From assembly GCA_963731035.1 (NCBI GenBank), contig CAVSUY010000004.1, positions 24,457 through 88,456 of the forward strand: a stretch of DNA of 64,000 nt, written 5' to 3'. The translations under genes and the position numbers were made by a program. Source of the stretch: JAANXG01 sp963731035. Its GTDB lineage: Bacteria; Pseudomonadota; Gammaproteobacteria; Arenicellales; JAANXG01. Of this stretch, positions 1 to 7,519 are shown in pieces (the stretch's first letter is position 1; every line of letters starts with the position of its first letter). The notes beneath the pieces were generated by a model. The model was not told the DNA's origin and ran no database searches. It was given only the letters and a program-made list of their open reading frames with translations.

Positions 1-588
1 CGTGTCGGCCGCGGAGATCAGGCGCATCAGGCCCCATGGCGTCTCGTTGGATACGCCGATTTCCCGCACCTTCCCTTTTGCCACCAGGTTTCCCAGCACC
101 CCAAGAGTCTCCTCCAGGGGGATCCAATCGGGAGTAGGCTCGTGGGTATAGCCGAGCCGGCCGAAATAGTTCGTCTTCCGTTGCGGCCAGTGCACCTGGT
201 ACAGGTCGACATAGTCCGTTTGCAGTCTGCGTAGACTCCCGTCTATGGCCTGCTCGATATTGTGGCGATCCAGGCGTGTACCCCCGTTGCGGATGTGTGG
301 CATCCAATCGCCGCAGGGCCCGACCACCTTGGTCGCAACGACGACCTTGCCGCGCGTCATGCGCTGCTTCAGCCAGCTGCCGATGATGGCTTCGGAGGCT
401 CCGTAGGTTTCCGCCCGGGAGGGCACCGCGTACATCTCGGCGGTGTCGACGAAATTCACGCCGAGGTCGAGGGCCGCGTCCAGCTGTTCGAAGGCTTCCG
501 CCTCCGTGTTCTGACTGCCCCAAATCATCGATCCGAGGCAGATACGGCTGACGCGCAGGTCGCCGTTACCCAGTTGTGTGTAGTCCAT
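1..588 (-). CDS. Aldo/keto reductase (Tas-like), 3' part outside window
   Basis: The first 196 codons of an NAD(P)H-dependent aldo/keto reductase read from an ATG at 588; the C-terminal part lies beyond the window edge. The start MDYTQLGNGDLRVSRICLG is typical of the Tas/YghZ group. Catalytic Asp48 and Tyr53 lie in DTAEMY, the catalytic Lys87 in VVATKVV, and the QVHWP stretch holds the active-site His. The group reduces small carbonyl compounds in the cytoplasm; the substrate cannot be read from sequence. It lies downstream of the hydrolase at 683-1462 on the same strand, separated by a REP-like inverted repeat, so co-transcription is uncertain. Confidence 0.9.
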   Translation of the reverse strand, partial: MDYTQLGNGDLRVSRICLGSMIWGSQNTEAEAFEQLDAALDLGVNFVDTAEMYAVPSRAETYGASEAIIGSWLKQRMTRGKVVVATKVVGPCGDWMPHIRNGGTRLDRHNIEQAIDGSLRRLQTDYVDLYQVHWPQRKTNYFGRLGYTHEPTPDWIPLEETLGVLGNLVAKGKVREIGVSNETPWGLMRLISAADT

Positions 589-615
589 CGCTGTCTGGTA
601 CCACCTCCGTCTATT

Positions 616-691
616 CGCGACTGAAGTCGCCCCTATAATCCGAGGTCCGCCGCGGTGCAAACCCTGGGTTGCAGGAGCGACTTCAGTCGCG
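616..691. repeat. REP/BIME-like inverted repeat pair
   Basis: Two 15-bp arms (616-630 and 677-691) are exact reverse complements around cgcgactgaagtcgc, separated by 46 bp. The sequence style (GACTGAAGTCGC followed by CCCCTAYAAT) matches the dispersed REP-like family also seen at 17141-17430. The right arm runs into the 3' end of the hydrolase gene and supplies its TGA stop (683-685). Confidence 0.75.
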
Positions 692-1462
692 ATTCAACCC
701 ATCGATGAAGTCAAAGGCGCCCTGCCACACGATCTCGCCGCCGCGCTCCAGAAGATCCGTGTGTCCGACACCGGCCACGTCCAGGCGTGTGAGTGAGGTT
801 CTCACCGCGGCTTCGAGTTCCTCTGTCATGTAACGCGGTACAGTGGCGTCCTCGGAGCCGGCCACCATCAAAATCGGGCACGTCACCTTCCTTATCCGTT
901 CCAGATTGTCGAAGATGAACGGCATGGCTTCCTCGATCACGATTTCGTCCTTGGGAAATATGTCGCTCACGATTTCCATCATGCTGGTGAACGGAGACAA
1001 AAGGACCAGGCCTTTGGCCTCGCGGTGCTGAGCAAGATAGATCGCGACCGCCGTTCCGAGTGCCCTGCCCGATATGATGGCTCGGTAGTCCGGGTACCTC
1101 TCACGCAGCCAGTCGTAAATCAATTCCGCGTCGGAATAGAAAGCGGACTCCCGTGGTCGTCCGCGGCTGGCTCCGTAGCCGCGGTAGTCGAACATCAGCA
1201 CCGAAAGCCCTCGCGAACGGCAGGTCTCGATGAAGGACCCCATCTTGGCGAGGTTCTCGTTTCCGGCATAGAAATGGATCAGGCATTCCTTGCGCTCGGG
1301 ATCCCCGGCCGCGAACAGTCCGGTGATCCAGTCGCCGTGACTATCGGTGGAAGTCAGCCAAATGACCTCGGAACGGGGAACAGTCGGAATGTCGGTGTAA
1401 GTGGACTGGGCGCCCGGGAACGCCCGCCGTTCGACTTTGCTCAGACTGTGAAAATTCTTCAT
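683..1462 (-). CDS. Alpha/beta hydrolase family protein lacking the nucleophile Ser
   Basis: A 259-residue protein of the BEM46/YqkD-like alpha/beta hydrolase group. FDYRGYGASRGRP (91-103) is the usual strand-turn signature, Asp205 (GSEDATVP) and His234 (GVGHTDLL) fit the acid and base of the triad. The nucleophile elbow, normally GRSLG, reads G-R-A-L-G (132-136): Ala134, codon GCA, replaces Ser. If the sequence is right, classical serine hydrolysis is not possible, and the protein may be a binding or regulatory homologue. No signal peptide. The last codons (N-R-D-stop) lie inside a REP arm, so the natural C-terminus may have been altered by the repeat. Confidence 0.85.
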   Translation of the reverse strand: MKNFHSLSKVERRAFPGAQSTYTDIPTVPRSEVIWLTSTDSHGDWITGLFAAGDPERKECLIHFYAGNENLAKMGSFIETCRSRGLSVLMFDYRGYGASRGRPRESAFYSDAELIYDWLRERYPDYRAIISGRALGTAVAIYLAQHREAKGLVLLSPFTSMMEIVSDIFPKDEIVIEEAMPFIFDNLERIRKVTCPILMVAGSEDATVPRYMTEELEAAVRTSLTRLDVAGVGHTDLLERGGEIVWQGAFDFIDGLNRD

Positions 1463-1557
1463 TTAGTTCAATAGTATGCGTAACTACCGGACGGGATTAT
1501 ATACACCTGCTGGATACCTATGGTCACCGCGCTGACGCCGCAGGTCGAAGATACGTC

Positions 1558-2577
1558 TCAGGGCGTTTCCCGCAGGTGTTTCAGCAACGCCGGGCCCCGG
1601 TAGATGAAAGACGTGTAGCACTGCACAGCGCAGGCGCCCGCCGCCAGCTTGCGGCGGGCAGTGGCCGCATCTTCGATTCCCCCGACGCCGATGATCGGGA
1701 TCTCGCCGCGCAGATGCTCCCCCAGGGCGGCAACCAGGCGCGTGGCCAGCGGCTCCAGCGGGGAGCCGCTGAGTCCTCCCGGCTCATCCCTGTTTGGGCT
1801 CTTCAGTTCGGGGGGACGCGAAGTAGTGGTATTGGCGGCGATGACTCCATCCACCGATCGTTCGTGGAGCAACTCGCACAGCGGCCCCAGGTCCTCCTCG
1901 GGGAGATCGGGCGACAGCTTTATCGCAAGCGGTACCAGCCGGCCGCGGCTCCCACGCATCTGCTCGCGCTTGTCGATCAAGCGGTCCAGCAGCGAAGCGA
2001 GGCGGTCGATGTGCTGCAGATCCCGGAGGGACCGTGTATTGGGAGAGGAAACATTGATGGCGACGTAGTCGGCGTAGGGATAGACCTTCTCCAGGGCATG
2101 CACGTAGTCTTCCTGGGCGGCGTCCAGGGAAGTGCCGGCATTTTTGCCGATGTTGACGCCCAGAACTCCGTCGTAATGCGGCCGTCGCGACAGCAGGTTG
2201 CCCACGAATCGATCTGCGCCGCAACTGTTGAAACCCATGCGATTGATCAACGCGCGATCCTGCTCCAGGCGAAACATACGGGGCTTGTCGTTGCCCGGTT
2301 GGGGACGCGGCGTCACGGTGCCGACTTCGATCCACCCGAATCCCAGCGCCCGCAGAGCAGGGAACGCGCGAGCGTCCTTGTCCAGCCCTGCCGCCAGACC
2401 GAAGGCATTGGCGGCCGTCAGGCCCATGAATGATACCGGCTCGCCGGCGATACGCCGCGCCCGCATGGCCCGCAGGGCCATGGCGGACCGGGAGAGCGCC
2501 GACAAGGTGGCCATGACCACGTCATGGGCCTTCTCCGGATCCAAGCGGAAGAGCAGGGGCCTGATCAACGAGTACAT
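1558..2577 (-). CDS. pyrD: Dihydroorotate dehydrogenase (quinone), class 2
   Basis: Oxidises dihydroorotate to orotate in pyrimidine synthesis, passing electrons to membrane quinones. Starting at the ATG at 2577 gives 339 residues, close to the 336 of E. coli PyrD, and begins MYSLIRPLLFRLDPEKAHD, the N-terminal helix typical of class 2 enzymes; the 26 extra codons of the open frame upstream do not fit the family. FMN-binding GLAAGLDKD (60-68) and the NVSSPNTRSLR segment with the catalytic Ser (177/178) are present. The start is only 16 bp downstream of the pseudouridine synthase stop, so both are probably transcribed together. Confidence 0.95.
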   Translation of the reverse strand: MYSLIRPLLFRLDPEKAHDVVMATLSALSRSAMALRAMRARRIAGEPVSFMGLTAANAFGLAAGLDKDARAFPALRALGFGWIEVGTVTPRPQPGNDKPRMFRLEQDRALINRMGFNSCGADRFVGNLLSRRPHYDGVLGVNIGKNAGTSLDAAQEDYVHALEKVYPYADYVAINVSSPNTRSLRDLQHIDRLASLLDRLIDKREQMRGSRGRLVPLAIKLSPDLPEEDLGPLCELLHERSVDGVIAANTTTSRPPELKSPNRDEPGGLSGSPLEPLATRLVAALGEHLRGEIPIIGVGGIEDAATARRKLAAGACAVQCYTSFIYRGPALLKHLRETP

Positions 2578-2593
2578 GGAAGAACGGTCCCCG

Positions 2594-3331
2594 TCACGTT
2601 GAAAAGCGTTCCTGCGGCCCGAGATAGCGCCAGCGGCCCTCGGGCAGCGCGCCAAGACGAACGCCGCCGATTCGCACGCGCTTCAGTGCCTCGACTTCCA
2701 GTCCCACCTCGGCGCACATGCGGCGGATCTGCCGCTTGCGGCCCTCGGTCAATGTGATTCGCAGCTGCCGGTCATTGATCCGGTCCACTCCGGCGCGCTT
2801 CAGACGCCGACCATCCAGTTCGATGCCGTGGCGCAGTCGTTCGAGCCGGTCGTTGGTCACCGGGCCCCGCACCCGGACGAGGTACTCCTTCTCGATACCC
2901 GAGGCAGGACCGATCAGCAGCTTGGCGATTCGTCCATCCTGCGTGAGCACCAGCAGACCCTGGGAGTCGATGTCCAGTCTCCCGGCCGGTGCAAGACCGG
3001 TGAGGTGTGAAGCGCTGAATTTGGCGGGACTGCGATCGCCGCGGTGCCTGGTGGATGGCTTTATCAGGCCGACGGCGGGCCGGTAGCCGTCCTCCGGTGA
3101 CCCCGACACGATGCCGATGGGCTTGTTGAGCAGTATGGTCACTTTGCGGCGGCTTTGACGCCGCGCTTCGGGATCCAGGGTGATTTCGCTGTCGCGGACC
3201 ACGCGGGTGCCGAGCGTGCTGATGATCTCGCCGTCCACCCGGACCAGGCCCGCCGCAATGTACTGGTCGGCCTCGCGCCGGGAGCACAGTCCCCGCTCGG
3301 ACATGAGTTTGGACAGCCGGATTTTCTCCAT
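2594..3331 (-). CDS. 23S rRNA pseudouridine synthase, RluF-like (RsuA/RluB/E/F family)
   Basis: Isomerises uridine in rRNA. With the ATG at 3331 the protein is 245 residues: an N-terminal S4 RNA-binding domain (IRLSKLMSERGLCSRREAD) followed by the catalytic domain with the active-site Asp in AGRLDIDSQGLLVLT and the C-terminal EGRKRQIRRMC motif. The DSQGL form of the catalytic motif resembles RluF (U2604) more than RluB, but the exact target base is an inference. The open frame extends 36 codons upstream of 3331; that part carries no S4 homology. It lies between the purB cluster and pyrD on the same strand. Confidence 0.88.
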   Translation of the reverse strand: MEKIRLSKLMSERGLCSRREADQYIAAGLVRVDGEIISTLGTRVVRDSEITLDPEARRQSRRKVTILLNKPIGIVSGSPEDGYRPAVGLIKPSTRHRGDRSPAKFSASHLTGLAPAGRLDIDSQGLLVLTQDGRIAKLLIGPASGIEKEYLVRVRGPVTNDRLERLRHGIELDGRRLKRAGVDRINDRQLRITLTEGRKRQIRRMCAEVGLEVEALKRVRIGGVRLGALPEGRWRYLGPQERFST

Positions 3332-3390
3332 GGTGTCTTCTGTTGTCCACGTGTGCGGAAGGGAGAATGATCCGCGCCGCTTGGCCGCCC

Positions 3391-3903
3391 TCACAGTCCG
3401 CTGGTGAAAAGCTCTTCCGGCGGCGCGCTGCGTTCCCAAAGATCATTGAAACCCAGGGCAAGTTGGCCGGCGATGCGGCGGTCCGAGGTATTCATGAATC
3501 CCCTGGGATGATCGACGCTGGGTTGGTGAAGGTAGGCTTCCCGGTCGCAGATAATGAACATTTCCTGGTGCGCGACGTATTCTTCCCGGACGACCTTGAT
3601 TTTGACGTACGAACTGAATTGCCGCGCCAGCCTCACGAGCCGGATGTTGGCCTTCATCAGGTGCAGCTCGTCCTCGACCAGGAAGAGCAATTCATTGCGC
3701 AGGTCCCTGACGATGATGGATTGGCAGCATTCGGTGAATGAATCCGAGAAATAGAAATCGAAGTCCAGCCGCGGCGCACGCACGATCAGGGCGCTGCGGC
3801 ATCCCAGGAACAGACGCTCGATGCATTCGTTCAGGGCACCAACGCCTTCAACGAGCAGCCGCGGGGAGTCGGATTCTTCTATGGATACCTTGTCCTGCGT
3901 CAT
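3391..3903 (-). CDS. Conserved protein translationally coupled to purB
   Basis: A 170-residue soluble protein with no signal peptide or membrane segment. Its ATG (3901-3903) overlaps the purB TGA by four bases (ATGA), indicating translational coupling. The acidic first part contains IERLFLGCRSALIVRAPRL and the middle DRREAY-like segment ICDREAYLHQPS. I recall such genes of unknown function beside purB in gammaproteobacteria, and the sequence reminds me of the phospholipase-D-like or DUF7931 type, but no catalytic HKD motif is visible. Function unknown; the coupling suggests dosage linked to PurB rather than a shared reaction. Confidence 0.75.
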   Translation of the reverse strand: MTQDKVSIEESDSPRLLVEGVGALNECIERLFLGCRSALIVRAPRLDFDFYFSDSFTECCQSIIVRDLRNELLFLVEDELHLMKANIRLVRLARQFSSYVKIKVVREEYVAHQEMFIICDREAYLHQPSVDHPRGFMNTSDRRIAGQLALGFNDLWERSAPPEELFTSGL

Positions 3904-5282
3904 TGGAGGGAGATCTGTTGTTCGGCGTTTCCGGTGTAGCTGCCCGGTGTCAGGGCCAGCAGCGCGTCCCGCGCCCGGTCCGGCAGGTCCAGTGAACGGA
4001 CGAATGCGTGCAGGTCGTCGGCGGAGATGTGATCCCGCCCGCGGGTGAGTTCCTTGAGCTTTTCGTACGGCTGTGGGATGCCATAGCGACGCATCACGGT
4101 CTGGATGGCTTCTGCCAGGACTGCCCAGTTGGCGCCGAGGTCGTCGTCGATCCGCTGGCGATCGGCCTCGAGCCTGGAGAGGCCTTTCAACGTCGCCTGA
4201 TAGGCGAGGAGCGAATATCCGAAGGCGAGGCCGATGTTGCGCAGAACGGTCGAGTCGCTCAGGTCGCGTTGCCAACGGCTGACCGGCAGCTTGCCGGCCA
4301 AGTGAATGAACAGGGCGTTGGCGAGGCCGAGATTGCCCTCCGAATTCTCGAAATCGATGGGATTGACCTTGTGCGGCATGGTGGAAGAACCGACCTCCCC
4401 GCTTACATGGCGCTGCCGGAAGTATCCAAGGCTGATATAGCCCCAGACGTCACGGTCGAAATCCAGCACCACGGTGTTGTAGCGGGACATAACGTGGAAC
4501 AGCTCTGCCATGTAGTCGTGGGGTTCGATCTGGGTGGTGTGGGGATTCCATCGCAGACCCAGTCCTTCGACGAACGAGCGTGACACTGCCATCCAGTCCA
4601 CTTCGGGGTAAGCCGCCAGATGGGCATTGAAGTTGCCGGTCGCGCCGTTCAGCTTGCCCATCATGTCGAGTTTGCCGATCTGCTTGATCTGCCGCGCCAG
4701 GCGTTCACTGAAGTTGAACAGTTCCTTGCCCAGGGTGGTGGGGGACGCGGGCTGGCCGTGGGTGCGTGCCAGCATGCTCACGTCCCTGTTGGCATCCGCA
4801 AGCGCGGCGATCTGCCGCTCGAGCTCTTCCATGGTCGGGATAACCAGGTCCGCCAGTGCCTCCTGCAGCATCATGGCATAGGCCAGGTTGTTGATGTCCT
4901 CCGAGGTGCACGCGAAGTGGATGAACTCCAGGACCGGTTTGACTTCATTGATGGCCGCGCACCGGTCCTTCAGGAAATATTCCACCGCCTTGACGTCATG
5001 ATTCGTGACTGCTTCCCTGTCCTTGATCCACTTCGCGTCATCGAGAGTAAAAGCGGTGTACAATTTCTGTAGAGCATCGACGGCAGTGGGAGACATTGCC
5101 GGAACTTCCTTGATGTCCTCGCACTGCGAGAGGGTGATCAGCCATTCAATCTCCACCCGGACCCGATAACGGATCAGGCCGAACTCACTGAAGCGCGGCC
5201 GCAACTCGGCGAGCTTGCCGGCATAGCGGCCGTCGAGAGGACAGATCGCCAGCAGTGGATCTATGGCGGAATCGTGGCTCAT
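3900..5282 (-). CDS. purB: Adenylosuccinate lyase
   Basis: Cleaves SAICAR and adenylosuccinate, releasing fumarate, in purine synthesis. The ATG at 5282 gives 460 residues (E. coli 456) and the expected start with AICPLDGRYAGKL; the open frame upstream is not conserved. The fumarase-superfamily signature GSSTMPHKVNP (298-308) contains the catalytic Ser loop, and THGQPASPTTLG (174-185) holds the catalytic His. TSEDINN (127-133) binds substrate. It precedes a four-base-overlapping conserved gene, and its start faces the divergent small kinase-like gene. Confidence 0.97.
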   Translation of the reverse strand: MSHDSAIDPLLAICPLDGRYAGKLAELRPRFSEFGLIRYRVRVEIEWLITLSQCEDIKEVPAMSPTAVDALQKLYTAFTLDDAKWIKDREAVTNHDVKAVEYFLKDRCAAINEVKPVLEFIHFACTSEDINNLAYAMMLQEALADLVIPTMEELERQIAALADANRDVSMLARTHGQPASPTTLGKELFNFSERLARQIKQIGKLDMMGKLNGATGNFNAHLAAYPEVDWMAVSRSFVEGLGLRWNPHTTQIEPHDYMAELFHVMSRYNTVVLDFDRDVWGYISLGYFRQRHVSGEVGSSTMPHKVNPIDFENSEGNLGLANALFIHLAGKLPVSRWQRDLSDSTVLRNIGLAFGYSLLAYQATLKGLSRLEADRQRIDDDLGANWAVLAEAIQTVMRRYGIPQPYEKLKELTRGRDHISADDLHAFVRSLDLPDRARDALLALTPGSYTGNAEQQISLQ

Positions 5283-5380
5283 GGGCGAGCTGAGAATCGG
5301 TGGGCTGACAGCCGGAATACTACCACAGTGTATGATGCTTTGAGACCGGTTCGGGCTCGTGCAATTCGGGTACCCTTTCT

Positions 5381-6067
5381 TTGCAAGACAGCGCACAAAC
5401 AGATCTGCCGACACTGAAAGCGAATACCGTTGAAGTGATTCGCCGGGGAGGTGGATCGCGGCCGGACGTGCTGCGGGTTCGTTATCGGGGTGGCCAGGCT
5501 ATCCTCAAGGATCAGAACGGATGCGACCGAGCCTTCGCCCGTCTGCTCGGGCCGCTGCTGGCCGGTCGCGAGGCGCGGGCCTTGCGGGCGCTCCACGGGA
5601 TCGACGGTATTCCCGCGCTGCTGGCCCGGCCCGACCGGCGTTCAATACTGATGGAGCACGTAGCCGCCCGACCCATTACCCGGACGTCGCATTCCGATTG
5701 GCCGGCGTTCTTCGAACAGCTCGAGCGCCTGCTGGATGCCATGCACGAGCGTGGTATTGCCCACTGCGATCTGCGCAGCCCGGACAACACGCTGGTCGAC
5801 GAAGTGGGACGGCCGGTGCTGGTGGACTTCGTGGCGAGCGTGCGGCGCGCAAGCGCCTGGAATCCGCCCGGGCGCTGGCTGTTCGCCAGGTTCTGCGGGG
5901 TCGACAGGAAGGCGGTGCTCAAGCTGAAATCCATCGTCGCGCCGGAGCTGGTCGCGCCGGAAGACCGTCATCTTCTGGAGCATCGGTCGCCGGTGCACCG
6001 GGCCGTTCGGGGATTGGGCATGGCGGTCCGGACTCTGACTCGGAAGTTGTTTACCCGGTCCGTGTAG
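5381..6067 (+). CDS. Small Kdo/RIO-type kinase-fold protein
   Basis: About 228 residues if translation begins at the TTG at 5381; a GTG at 5435 (residue 19) is an alternative and neither has a strong Shine-Dalgarno. The kinase-like core is compact: a Lys-bearing strand (GQAILKDQ), a catalytic loop HCDLRSPDNTLV and a metal-binding LVDFVAS. This resembles the lipopolysaccharide core kinase/RIO group rather than Hanks-type kinases. HxDLRSPxN is intact, so activity is plausible. The C-terminal third is basic. It is transcribed divergently from purB; the substrate is unknown. Confidence 0.75.
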   Translation: MQDSAQTDLPTLKANTVEVIRRGGGSRPDVLRVRYRGGQAILKDQNGCDRAFARLLGPLLAGREARALRALHGIDGIPALLARPDRRSILMEHVAARPITRTSHSDWPAFFEQLERLLDAMHERGIAHCDLRSPDNTLVDEVGRPVLVDFVASVRRASAWNPPGRWLFARFCGVDRKAVLKLKSIVAPELVAPEDRHLLEHRSPVHRAVRGLGMAVRTLTRKLFTRSV

Positions 6068-6097
6068 CTTTCGGACGCCCGAAACTTTACTCTGTCT

Positions 6098-6287
6098 CTC
6101 TCCCGGAGGGAGAGGGGGCCCTTCGATCACACTTCACTCCGATATTGGCGGCCTTATTCTCGCCCTGGTTACTCCCGGGCGGGAGTGAACCGTTCGACCG
6201 GTGTTCGTCACCAGTGCGATGACCATCGTGGAGATCGGGTACGCCATTGTCTTTCCCCTCCGGCGAGAGGCCGGGGTGAGGGGGGCG
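6098..6287. repeat. Dispersed CTCTCCC/GGGAGAG intergenic repeat
   Basis: The stretch between the kinase-like gene and mnmA holds a palindrome CTCTCCC-GGA-GGGAGAG (6098-6114) and, about 140 bp on, a partner-like tttcccctccggcgagaggccggggtgagg. A related string occurs at 17469-17512. Such paired purine/pyrimidine-rich blocks are common dispersed non-coding repeats in gammaproteobacteria. No gene was seen here. Confidence 0.5.
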
Positions 6288-6295
6288 CTGCGCGC

Positions 6296-7402
6296 TCAGG
6301 CGGCGGAGGTCAGCCGCTCCTGCAGGGCTTCGCAGTCCCGGATGACGCCACCACCCAGGCACTTGTCACCGTCGTAGAACACGATCGACTGGCCCGGCGT
6401 GACCGCCCGCTGCGGCGTTGCGAAGCGCACTTCGCAGCCCGCATCGTCGATGGAGGTGATGGTGCATCGCTGGTCCGCCTGCCGATAGCGAATCCGGGCG
6501 GTGCAGGAACAAGGCTCCGGCGGTGCCGTCCCCGACACCCATGACAGCTCCACGGCGGTGAGCCAGGTGCTGAACAGCGCCGGGTGGTCGTGTCCCTGGG
6601 CCACGTACAGGACGTTGTTCTCCAGGTCCTTGCGTGCCACGTACCAGGGTTCACCCGCGCCGCCGATACCCAATCCCTGGCGCTGTCCCAGAGTGTAGTA
6701 CATCAGCCCGGTGTGCTCGCCGACGGCGCGATCGCGAAGATCGCGGATGTCCCCCGGATCCGGCTTCAGGTAGGTGCTAAGGAACTCCCGGAATTTACGC
6801 TCGCCGATGAAACAGATCCCGGTGCTGTCCTTCTTCCCTGAAGTGACCAGTCCCGCCTGCCGGGCCTGACGCCGTACCTCGCTCTTCTCCAGCCGGGCGA
6901 GTGGAAACACCGTTTGGCGCAGCTGCTGCTGGCCGAGGGTGTAGAGAAAGTAGCTCTGATCCTTGCCGGCATCCGCGCCGCGAAGCAGCACGCAGGCGTC
7001 CCCTTCCGGGCGGCTTCCCGCGTAGTGGCCGGTGGCAATGGCGTCAGCGCCCAGGGTCCGGGCATGGTGGAGGAATTCCTTGAACTTGATTTCCCGGTTG
7101 CACAGGATGTCCGGGTTGGGAGTGAGGCCGCTCCTGATCTCTTCCAGGAATCGAGTGAAGACCCGTTCCCAATACTCAAAAGAGAAATTAATGGTGTGCA
7201 GTGAAATGCCCAACTTGTCGCTGACGGCCCGGGCGTCCTCCAGGTCGGCCAGGGCGGCGCAGTATCCCTGCTCGTCCTCCTCCTCCCAGTTCTTCATGAA
7301 CAACCCGCGGACGTCGTGACCGGCCTCCAGAAGGCGCAGCGCCGCCACCGAGGAATCCACCCCGCCCGACATGCCCACTACGATTCTCAAGCGCTCCGCC
7401 AT
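6296..7402 (-). CDS. mnmA: tRNA-specific 2-thiouridylase
   Basis: Inserts sulfur at the wobble U34 of Glu, Gln and Lys tRNAs, using ATP and sulfur relayed from IscS. Starting at the ATG at 7402 gives 368 residues, the same as E. coli MnmA. The PP-loop GMSGGVDSSVAA (10-21) is intact. The catalytic Cys101 (ILCNREIKF) and the partner Cys197 (DSTGICFIGERKF) are both present. The open frame runs 35 codons further upstream without family similarity. It lies just downstream of btuB on the same strand but likely has its own promoter, as the functions are unrelated. Confidence 0.96.
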   Translation of the reverse strand: MAERLRIVVGMSGGVDSSVAALRLLEAGHDVRGLFMKNWEEEDEQGYCAALADLEDARAVSDKLGISLHTINFSFEYWERVFTRFLEEIRSGLTPNPDILCNREIKFKEFLHHARTLGADAIATGHYAGSRPEGDACVLLRGADAGKDQSYFLYTLGQQQLRQTVFPLARLEKSEVRRQARQAGLVTSGKKDSTGICFIGERKFREFLSTYLKPDPGDIRDLRDRAVGEHTGLMYYTLGQRQGLGIGGAGEPWYVARKDLENNVLYVAQGHDHPALFSTWLTAVELSWVSGTAPPEPCSCTARIRYRQADQRCTITSIDDAGCEVRFATPQRAVTPGQSIVFYDGDKCLGGGVIRDCEALQERLTSAA

Positions 7403-7519
7403 CGCGCCATTATGGACAAAAATGACCGCGTCCGCGACTCCGGCGGCTGCAGTCAAGGCGATGGATACGCGTCGGCCCTGTCGTTCAGGCAACGAACATG
7501 AAGACACTTTGCAAAAGCA

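Noticed and set aside
5283..5414. N-terminal extension of PurB up to 5414
   Set aside because: 44 extra codons have no similarity to the family and would overlap the promoter of the divergent gene; the ATG at 5282 fits E. coli PurB length.
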